The notes under the pieces were generated by a model. It did no database searches. It saw nothing but the letters and a program-made list of their open reading frames with translations, and had not been told where the DNA came from. The position numbers were made by a program, and so were the translations under genes. From the NCBI GenBank assembly GCA_021904315.1, contig CM038920.1, positions 11,532,001 through 11,596,000 of the forward strand: a stretch of DNA of 64,000 bases, in the 5' to 3' direction. Below, in pieces: positions 38,661 to 49,017 of this stretch (positions are counted from its first letter, which is position 1; the number at the start of each line of letters is the position of its first letter). The DNA is from Sphagnum magellanicum (lineage: Eukaryota; Streptophyta; Sphagnopsida; Sphagnales; Sphagnaceae).

Positions 38661-39864
38661 TCATTAGTCTAGTCTAATGGGCAAAAGCACACTAGGGTGT
38701 CACAATTTCGGCATATCAGAGTCCCTTTTCAAAGTCATTTTCTAGTGTAATTGAAAACTGGCTTAAAATATGAATATTTATATGATATTGAAAATAACAT
38801 TTTTTTCCATTTCCAATTTCAAATCATGATGTTATAAGTCATATAAAAAATATCTCAAAAGAAATTATTTAAAAAAAATTATTTTTAAAATGCTTAGAAT
38901 TTTTTTAAAAATAATTATAAATTTTGGAATTTAAAAAAGTCCATAACATAATAAATTAAAATCACATTCCATTCATTCAATGAATTTTTAGTTTCTCAAA
39001 CATAATTCATCCAATGTCCCAAATTCTCGAACACATAAGATTAACACATTGTAAAATAAATGTCCATATCCATGAGTTTTGTAGGGGTGTGACAAAAATG
39101 TGGGCAAAATTCAAAAGTCCATTACTTATTGGTTATCCACAATTTTGATTTGATTTTTTCATTTTTGAAAGGTTGATTATGATAGCTTTAGATAAGTGAG
39201 TCCTTTTTTTATTATTTCAATGGATCTTATTTTATTTATTTTCTTATACTTAAGGAATATAGGAAAAATTACCATTGTGACGTCCATATAAGGTCACCAT
39301 AATGTGCAAACACCCTAATTTCATTTCCTCCTTTCACTTCACTATGAACTGTTAGCCAAAGTTCTTATTTGGTTTCCCATTTTGCATAACCTCTGATCAA
39401 GTTAATGTTAATGATATAATTTTGTAGGTGTTAATTATGATTTTCCACGAATAAATTAACTACTTATATATCATTCCTGGGTCCTTGTCCTATTCCATTA
39501 GAATGAGTACCATGTAAACATATTAACTATGACAACATTCAATCCATACTAAGGCTAGGGATTCATTTAATTAATTCCACGTACAACACTCAAACACTAA
39601 GAATGGAAGAAAGGACATTTTTTATATTCCCATAAACCATGAAGCTCTACAATGTTTATGTCCTTTCCTTCCTCTCATCACTCTTCTAATTAATTCCTTG
39701 CTTAAAATAACAGTAATAACATCCAAACAACAAGCCTTCGAACTCCCTGCAAGTCAGTCAAATTATCTTTTATACTTCCCACAAAACAATTATAATTGTT
39801 TAACTATCTAGCAAATCAACTTGCCACAAATCAACTACATTGTGTTAACATAATGATATGTTGC

Positions 39865-39974
39865 CATATTGATTTGCTTATAATGTCATACTGATTTGCT
39901 TACTCTGTCACATTGTTCTGCCTATTCTATCATCTTGACTTGTCTATGCCTTTGACTTGCCTATATGCTTATTG
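39865..39974. repeat. 22-bp tandem repeat, about five copies
   Basis: Units begin at 39865, 39887, 39909, 39931 and 39953, exactly 22 bp apart, with a 'cat-ttgatttgc-tatt' theme that degrades from left to right. Confidence 0.8.
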
Positions 39975-40149
39975 CTCTATCTCCATATCTTAACATTATT
40001 CCCCTCTTAATTGTTGTAGTGTCCCAACACATTTGCTATGTTTCCTACATTTGACTAGGATGTTCATTATTCTTAGCATAAAATACCATTTGAGCAAGAG
40101 TAAGATAATCGTTTATCTCACTATTAGAAAACTCTACTTCATCCTTAGT

Positions 40150-42440
40150 TATTATAAATTGTTCACCCCTTGCATACTAGTTGATTTGATTAGGCTTCAC
40201 CAAGTGAAGAAAACATTATTGGTAGTGCGCAATCTTACGAATGTGTGGTCATTTTGTCAGCTTATCCACTAAATGTCATGCAGTATGGTCGTTTGCAAGT
40301 ACAATGCATCCTTGCCAAGATGTGCATCTGCTACTTGAAACTTGGTAAACTCACAACTTACCCTCCACGTGATTATTTCCATCACACGATCTCCCAAGTC
40401 AATGAGGCAAGCAAGTTTTTAGCAGTAATCCATTAGTTGTTTCTAGCGCTTAACTTTAGCATGAGCTTGACTTACCACATGATTTGGAATAGTTTCCATT
40501 CACGTCATGGCAAAAGCTAGTCTGCTAGAGATAACAATTTGGTGCCGATGGTAATACTCCTGATAGGCATACTCTAACTATAGTAGTACTTCAAGGCATA
40601 AAACCCTAGACAACCCATTTCAAATTATAACATTTCATATCCTCTTGGCTGATGATATTGAATGTAACAACATATTATGATGTAAGCTAGAAATTTTTTC
40701 CATTCCAAATCCTCCACAATCCACATTCCTAGGAATTGCTTCTCAATGATGTGACCTCCTAGTAATGGCAATACTACCCCGACCCTCAAACAAATATGAA
40801 AACAATGTAACATGTTTTTGGACTTGGTAGCAATGGCAAAACATACTTTAATTCTAACATCATATGTACCATATCACTCTTGGGATACGGCTTGACACTT
40901 GTTTTTTTCACCAAAGTTGGATGTTCGTCTTGAGTTTGACTTCGTGAGTTGCTAGTGTAGTTGTTTGATCTTCATTTTTGTTTCCTTCAACAACCTTTCA
41001 TGGTTTGACTTGTCCTATATTAGTTGAACCTCAAGGTCGAGGTTCCTCTTTTGTACTTCTACTAAGACTTCACTTATCTCCCTCTTCTCATTTTCTAGAG
41101 TAGTAACTCTTGTCTTCAACTAACACATTTCTTCTCTTGAAATGCTCTGGCTTTCTTCATAAAGTGCTTTCTCCACTTGGTTTACTAGTTGCTTTGCCAG
41201 CCTTTTTTTTCCCTATAACTTTTGAACTTCCCCATTATTCTTCCTGATCCTTTGTGCCAACATCTCCAATTGTTTAGCCCTGGCATCCAAATCCCCATTG
41301 GTGGATGCATCACTTTCCATAACCACTAATTGCTTTGTCATATCATTAGCAGCTTTTTGCCATTGTTAATCCATCACTACTAATGCTCATGTATGCAGTT
41401 CTTCCTCCATCTACAAAATTTATCCTTCTTGTTGACTCTTCCTTGTCTATTCATCTTCTTCAGGCTGGATTAATAACTCCTTTTCCGACTGTTGATGAAA
41501 TGGTTCTTTTATTGCAATGATCTCCACATCCTCATCTTCTAAGTATTGAAATCTATGATCCTCTTTTTCAATAATCACCTCCTCCCTAACTACCTCTTAG
41601 ACTTTCTCCTTCTCCATATCCACACTTGTTGGAACATTATGCATACCCTTTTCTTATACCAATTATGTTTCTACTTCTTTTACAATGGGTACTAAGGGTT
41701 TTGCCATTATGTCACTAGGTATCTCAACATGCTTCCCTCTAATCTCACTTAGAATGCTTGAGGCTTTAGCAACCTCATCAGGATTCCCCTCTTGGATTAG
41801 AGATACCTTTGTGATCTCCTTGCTTGTGGTTACAACCAGTTTGCTCTTCTTTTTCTTTTCTACTAGTAGGATTACATTAACATCCATAATCATCTTTTCC
41901 TTCTTGTTTTCGTTCTTCTTCCTAGTCCCAATAGATTTTTCTTTCTCTCACTCCCATTGCTTCAAGAAGTGATGACCAATAATGGTCAAAGATGGTCCGA
42001 TTAATGTATTTCCAATTTTTCCTACCCTACGTTGAATTGCAATGATCTCATTTTGTAACTTTTGTGAAAACCAATCAACCCAATTCACTTCCTCCTTTTT
42101 TGCTACCAACATCATTGAAATCAAAATACCTATAACAAACTTGTTTCCTTGTCTGAAAGACATAATTTCCATCAATGCTTTCGGTCTGGTTACCTACTGC
42201 TTGCCATATATTTTGGCAATTAGATAGCTTGAAGGTGGTATGTAATGCTCATGTTCACCTCCAATGAAATAAGTTGCAACAATTGGGTTGTAACTTTCCT
42301 TTCCAATTGGCACAATCCCTTTACAAGATAGGCCAAAAATCCTTGCCACTCCTTCTTCTCCTATGTTGATTTGTCTTCCTTTTAACTTGACATACTAATC
42401 GGCATGGTTGTAATTGTCGATCATTTTGCTCCAATTTTTG
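40150..42440 (-). pseudogene. unidentified coiled-coil ORF, one frame over 2.3 kb with ~30 stops
   Basis: Reading the minus strand from an ATG at about 42440 gives protein-like text in a single frame to about 40150. It is interrupted by roughly thirty stop codons, and I found no frameshift. N-terminal words are KLKGRQINIGEEGVARIFGL and VATYFIGGEHEHYIPPSSYL. The middle is Lys/Glu/Gln-rich and heptad-like (NQVEKALYEESQSIS, RVTTLENEKREISEVLVEV), suggesting a long coiled coil. The C-terminal third is more hydrophobic (GGHIIEKQFLGMWIVEDLEW). Most stops sit where Gln or Arg would be natural (for example C-stop-L-K and H-stop-Q-L), as C-to-T change of CAA, CAG or CGA would produce. I do not recognise the family; a retroelement-borne or lineage-specific repeated ORF is likely. 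The foldback at 42423-42539 touches its 5' end. Confidence 0.6.
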
Positions 42441-42539
42441 TTTTGGTCTAATTCCAAGGTTAACTATTAGGAGATGGATCATTTCCATTTCCTAACAGTT
42501 AACCTTGGAACTAGACCAAAACAAAAATTGGAACAAAAT
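42423..42539. repeat. 50-bp inverted repeat with 17-bp loop
   Basis: 42423-42472 and 42490-42539 are reverse complements at 47 of 50 positions; all three differences are transitions. The loop is 42473-42489. The left arm includes the 5' edge of the decayed coiled-coil ORF, so the right arm is an inverted copy of it. Beyond 42540 the similarity stops. Confidence 0.95.
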
Positions 42540-45500
42540 CAAAATTGGCCAACACTAGGTTGGACATGAATTATGGTTTAACAATAAGGTTCAATATACT
42601 ATTGAGATGGAGTTGTTCCCATGACTTTATGAAATAACAATGAAACAAAGGGTCCATGGACCTTGTGTTGGTGGGAGGAAAAGGCCTATTTGACAATGGT
42701 TTTTTTTTTAATGAAATGGTGATATGAATGGAAGATGCTTCATGTGTGCAATCCCATGTACATTAAATTCATTGTAAGTTAGATGCATGGGAGAAATAAA
42801 ATGCCATTAAATATATAATTTGTAACAATTCCAAATCAAATTTGAAGTTGAAAAACAAGGTCTGTGGAGTGAAGTAAAAACAAAAAACATCTTGCATTGA
42901 TTTCGACCTAGATATCTAGGGCTCAAGAAATCAAAGGTGACAGTTTCTAAGAGCTAATTAAAAAAATAATTAGGAATTTTTTTTGAAATTTGTCCTTTCA
43001 TTAATTAAAATGAAGCCAACATTCCTATGATTTTGGGGTGGGTGGTTTTTAGTGGTACCACTCAAGTAAGACTTCACCCAAAAGGTAGTGGGGAACCCAT
43101 TTTGAAAATATGGCAAAAATTTCTAAACATTTTCAAACATTGCAAAAACTAATTTTTGCATAATATCCCTTCAATGATGATCAACAATGATTCTTGAATG
43201 GCTACAATAATTTGAAATAAGTCATGAAATTCAAAGAGGATTTAAGTTCAACTTGCATGTGTCCATAATATAACACAATGATGAATTGCAATTCCAGTTT
43301 GACCTTGTGTGTAATATGAAGAAACACCCCACATGATCATACTTCTAAATAGCAAAGGGAAAATTATCTTACATTGAACTTGCAACAATTTGAGGATGTT
43401 GATCCCACAATGGGTAGTCAACAATTAGAAGGGCTAAAAAATCATGAAAACTCACACCTTTTGACTTACTTTTCAATTGGCATTGCTAGTAAAGGCCAAT
43501 AACACATATGCAAGAAGCTAAGATCCCATCATGGTATGAACATCATGGAAACAACCCTTCACAAAATACAAATCCCTCCTGATTTTTTGGAACTACAACT
43601 TAATTGCAAACATGTGATATCATGTGACTAGAGACCAAGCTCTTGCAAAAGCTTGCTTACCCATCATTTCACAAAATTCCATGTGACTTGTGCAAGTGTA
43701 TTTGTAGGCACCTAAAACTTCGTAATGGCTACCACTAGTGGCTTGTAGGGATGATGAATGTTAATATCAAGTCCAATGCGATGAATGCTAGCCTTTTTCC
43801 CAATAGCACCTTTTCCTTTTCTACGTCGTAAACATTTTGAACCTCTACACACATCATAGTCACCATCAATACCCAAAGTTACAACAAACCTTAGTAATAA
43901 AAAAATGCAAACCACATATTCAAACCTTATCCTTGGCCATGGCTTTCCAAAATCCCTAATTAGCCATTGACCATTATAAAAGTTCATTGATGTTCTGCCT
44001 CTAACAAGAAATAATGTACACCATGTTCAAGAAATCCATCAGAACAATGCAAGCTTGTATTTATTGATTCTACTCCTTAACAATGGTTGGATGGGACAAA
44101 AATGCAACAAAAGCCACAAATGTTGCAAGTAGAGATAGATTAATGGTTGCTTCATATTGAGGCTTCACCATTTTTCCTACATCAATGGCTTTAATTGTAC
44201 ATGCTATGTCCGTTGTAGCAACAACTCCTTTTGCCACCATCTCATTATTATTGTTGCTCTCAAATCCCCTTTTCCAAACCCTAAAACACACTTATCCTTG
44301 AGAACTTGCCAACGATGAAAACTCCTCCATACCATAGAGGTTTATAAATATCTTCATTAACCTTGTCTAATAGGGTTTGATAGGTTCGTGGGAATTTTTG
44401 GAAGATCGATGGAATTGTTTAAAAGAGACCATTTTTTTTCAATGTTCAATGAAATAGGGTTACATGTAGTCCTTAAGATTTATTTTTTCAGACCTATGAG
44501 ATTTTTTTTGTCTTTTGTTTTATTTTATTAAGGAAGTACAACATTATTCCAATGAGTACGAGAGTACCCTCACGCTCTACTCGCCAATATCCCCCATCAC
44601 CAAAATGGGAAAATAAAAAAAGGCTATTTACCAGACTCCTACTACCTATAGCAGCACCGTCCTACCTATATGAACAAGATTTTTTTTTTGCTTTTTAGAT
44701 TTCGAATTTCTCACAAGAGTAACAGAAGCGGGTAAAAGGGTGGTGTCACCGTGTAACTAACTGCAAAGAGGAGAAACCAAGTCTCAAGATCTCGTTTGAG
44801 ATCCCAAATGAGGACGAGAGACGTGGCCTCACCAGAGTCCAGAAACTCTGGAAATCCCACAAAGCCTCCTCTTCAACAAATTTGTTAACCATTTTCAACT
44901 TGTGAGTAATATAATTTTTTTATTCATGATTTGGTTCTTTTTGCCACAAAAAAAAGGGGGACAAAATTGTCCTTGAATTACATATTGGGAATTTTCACCA
45001 AAAAAATTCAAGTTAGTAATTAAATGGAGATAACAAGATTATTATCAACCCATTTTCCTAGAGGTAAATTAGAAAAATTGACTCTCAAAATCAAAATACC
45101 TCACCAAATGCGCAATGTTTCATTTCTTTAGTTTGCATTGTATGACAAGCCCAAAAATGAAGATGAATGAGACCTGAAACTACTTGTCATTACCAAATTC
45201 CAACGCTTTGACATTTCATGCAATAAATTGTAATTTGAAAATTTTGAAAATAATTTAATTTATTGCCAAATTCATTAAGGCACTACAATAGATAGGTTTC
45301 AAAAGGAATAAAATATGATTAAATATATTAAGAAAACATAACTAAATTCCAAAAGAAGCATTGGGAACAAAGTTTTTTTTTTTTGGGTGTGTGTCTAGCT
45401 TATTATTTGTTCTTCCAATTATCTCTTTCAAATTCGAATACAACATTCCACAAATGCTCATGTAAATTGCCATGATAATTGGAAATTATCATATAACTTT

Positions 45501-47100
45501 ATCTGCCAGCCTTGCAACATGCCAAACTTCAAACATCATACTGTACATAATCTTTAAATAAAAACATATTCCTTGTCAAATTTTTGAAAATAAAAAATTC
45601 ATATGCCAAAGTTAAAATCTTTATGTTTTATTAATAATTTGGCTCACAAGTGTTGAAGCCACCCAGGCAGTGATATTTTTAAAAAACTTTTAATGTTGCA
45701 TGGTTGGCTAGCAACCCAAGAGGGATTTAGCATTCAATGGCAACATGTTTTTAGAAATTTTAAAAATAATTAAAAACCTAGTTTAAAAACTACTATCAAA
45801 CAAAAATCGTGATGAATTTGGCAATTTGGGCAAATTTTTTGAGAGAATAATTGTAATATTGAGCAAAAAATTCCCTTTTAATTTTTAATTTCTTAATTTT
45901 GGCAAAAATTTGTACCCAAAAAGAAAAAAAACCCATTGCACTCATGTACTACGGTCTAAGTGCCTCAATAGCACACAGAAACCAATTACTAATTCCCGTA
46001 AACACGAGAGTGGGACAGGTATTAGAAATACACACCAAACCCTTGTTGGGTATGAAAGCTGATAATTGTGATTATCAAAAAACTCAACTACTCGGTTTTG
46101 ATATATAATCTTGATTATTTAAAAATCAAATACCTGATTATTATACATAACTGCAATTCTCAATTTTATAAAGAAATGAAATATCCGCCTAAAATTGTCG
46201 GGTCTTTGCCGGTTCTTTCATGAAATTGAATGGTTCTTTGAAGTTTTTCAAATACCCAGAATGGGTGGTTCTTTGATTCTGATTTTATTATTATTCTTAT
46301 TATTATTTTCAAACAACTGGAACCAGCAGGTATTACAAAAATGAAATACCCACCACCCCACAATGGTAAACACATCAGTTCAAAGGTTATTCATTAAAAA
46401 CATATGCATGCAATTGGTTAGTAAACTCTACCTAGGTTTAATTCCATGGAGTCCCAGCCTTTTTCTCTTTGGCTATATATGTAGACAAAAACGGAAATTA
46501 AAACTTGAAAGTGCTAAAATCGAGTGTTTTTTTGAGATTTTTAATAGCCATAATTCCACCAAAATTCAAGAAAAATCACCAGATTTCTATGGGTGTGGTT
46601 CAAGTAATATAGCCAAAAAGATAGCAAATTTTTAAATTTTTTTACTTTCATACATAATCCTGTAGCCAAATTTGGCTAAAATCTTCCTTCGGATGATCAC
46701 CACTTTGGCCACATCACAAAATTGACCCCAAAAATAAACTTTGCTGCCATGGACCAATTCCATGATAGGTAGTTTCTTAATGCTAGTCTGGTGATAGCAT
46801 TTTTCTGAGTTTAGCCTTGAATGGCTTGTGACTGTGGTATTTTTAGGAATTTTTTTAATGTAGCCTAAATGGCGATCCTCCATAGGAAGATGTAGAAAAA
46901 ATGGCGATCATGTCTAGGAAGATTTAACTTGGGTCTGGCTATAAACCAGATATTAAGTACAAATCTTTAATAAACCTTCTAAGTTGTTTATGGCTACACG
47001 ATCAAAACCAAATATAGATATCTGGCAACTTTCACTATTTTATTTCCCCCACTTCTGGAGATTGAGATTTGAAACCCTTGAAAATCACTTCATTTTATTT
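42540..47100. other. intergenic DNA, no gene recognised
   Basis: Two minus-strand open frames (43712-43987 and 44070-44291) are unassigned. The stretch at 44560-44880 is richer in GC than its surroundings and may be an unrecognised repeat or LTR piece. From about 46080 to 46360 there is a 'ggttctttgattctga' repeat also found near 28.8 kb (inverted) and 55.4 kb. No conserved domain is seen. Confidence 0.45.
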
Positions 47101-47149
47101 TATTTTTAATTTCAGTTTTAGGCGAAATTTCCCCAGTTAAAGAAAAAGG

Positions 47150-47280
47150 CTGACTGCCGACGAGGTTGGCTTGGCGATTGCCCTGGGATTTGCTTGCTCT
47201 CGTCCGTTCTTTCTTTCTCCTTCCCCACCGCCGGCGCGCGGGGACGATGTTGGTGTTGCCGGGCTTGCAGAGCGCGGCAG
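47150..47280 (+). other. GC-rich block with a possible short first exon
   Basis: A CpG-rich block in AT-rich surroundings carries an ATG at 47247 followed by eleven codons and a good donor, GCGGCAG|GTGAGA (GT at 47281). It may be a distal 5' exon of the reductase transcript or of an unrecognised gene. I could not find a coding exon that it clearly joins. Confidence 0.3.
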
Positions 47281-47808
47281 GTGAGAACTCAAGTAGATCC
47301 CGCACGCGCACAAGGAATGACGACGGATCGAGTGGGTGAGTATGAGGAGGTAATAGTGTGAATAATGATGATTTCTAATTTGTTGCTGATACAATTATGA
47401 TCCCTCGATGATCTGCAAAACTTTTATACGCATTTTAGAACTCTAAACTTGCATAGATAGACTGCTTTGTTTCCAATCTCATCACGGTCCATTTGGTTTT
47501 CATGCAACTCAATTTCGCAAAGTCGCAGTTGGCCGCTTCTACACGACATTGCGAAAGAGGGATGAGGCGGTCCGACTCTCGTAGTAGGCACTTTGGCGAA
47601 TAATCTGCTGGAGATACCAGCTGCAGGTCATAGGCAGGTATCTAATATTCACTCTCATGTGCCCTCTCTAAACTGTAGCAGCACTTTGATCGTGCCGATG
47701 ACGACGTCAAACTGAAGCTGATCTACTTGATCGGTCGTTCCGGAGAAGACGTATTCCTTCGGGTTTATCAAGCTTGGTTCTGTATAGTGAAAAAGCTCTT
47801 ATACTCTT

Positions 47809-47816
47809 TATAAAAG
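47809..47816 (+). promoter_or_regulatory. TATA-like box upstream of the fatty acyl reductase
   Basis: TATAAAAG occurs 1.2 kb before the reductase start, and a CT-rich tract typical of plant transcription starts follows at about 47904-47922. If used, the leader would be about 1.18 kb unless an intron is removed, and would contain several short upstream ATG frames. Confidence 0.3.
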
Positions 47817-49017
47817 CTTATGTGATATGTTGCGATATGATATAATCAGGCGATTTCACTGCAAAGTGAAATTGTTGAATATATTACTCTCGTGATACTC
47901 CGTGCTCTCTCTCTCTCTGTGCTTCTTGTGAAGGTTTTTGCTGAATGAACTTATTTGAAAGCTCTGGGCATGTGTGTCAAAGGATGATTACAAGAAGGAG
48001 ACCGTTAACCAAGCCGTTAAGAATCAACATAACGTCCATATCATATGCGAAATGTCTGCCTGCTGTGCAGAAGGATCGGTTGCTCGTGGCATGGATGCTG
48101 CATGCAGGTCTTGGTGAAGAGTCACACGGATGATCGACTCCGAGCGGCGCAAGGAACGAACATTTTGAACAATTACCTGCCGTTTGAATCCATTTCTGAG
48201 GTCTGCATCGAGCATTCAAAACCCAGGTCTGACGCACTGGTCAGTGCTCACGCATGATCATCAGGTACTAGTAGTACTATGTCTTTCCGTGTGCTTGCAG
48301 TTTGGATTCCTCTCCTCCTTGTTTCCTCGGCAGATCTGTGCAGTTCTTATCGAAATCCAGAAGTCTCGCGAACTATAATATCATCCAGCTTCTTCTCTGG
48401 CCAAATTCAGAGCTCATGCCGTGCTATGTGCTCGACGGCATCACAATGTGATTCTGCATAAACTTTAGGAACTAGCAGCCGTAGCAGGCAGGCAGATTCG
48501 AGGCAAACTCTGCTCAAACGGACGACATTGTACGGATCACTGAGGTCTAGCTGCTGCAAGGTAGTAGATCATGTTCTGCCGTCCTGTGAACAACTTCGAC
48601 CATGAACTTTGCCATCATCGGTTCCATTTGAAGGCTGCGCACTAATATCGCACACCGTTGTCGGAGTTCTTCAAGAGTTTTTGCATAGCCCGGGCGAAAG
48701 TGCCAAAGATCAAGACTCGTGTGAACAACAAAAGACACGTCGAAGTGTTCATGGAGTGACTATTTCCTTTGTGCATTACGCAGATGAAGATGGAAGAGAT
48801 CGATCCGCGTCGTCGGAGCAAGTGATTTTCTTGAGTTGCAGATTGCTGATCCGCTTTACAGAAAATCTCGCAGATCGAGAACCTGCAGCATAACGTGCTT
48901 AGTTGAAGACTAGCGAAGAATACAGTCCCGTAACATCAGAAGAACTGGAATCCATTTAGCTCCGCAGAACCTGCACGCCCGCAACGAGTGGTACCCTGAG
49001 GCGACCAGTAGCAAAGC

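Noticed and set aside
40150..42440. Organellar gene rescued by U-to-C RNA editing of stop codons
   Set aside because: Ferns and hornworts do this in organelles, but the context is nuclear repeat DNA and the protein is not an organellar one; kept only as a remote alternative.
44560..44880. Insertion of organelle DNA
   Set aside because: The GC-richer stretch did not match any plastid or mitochondrial gene or rRNA/tRNA that I recognise.
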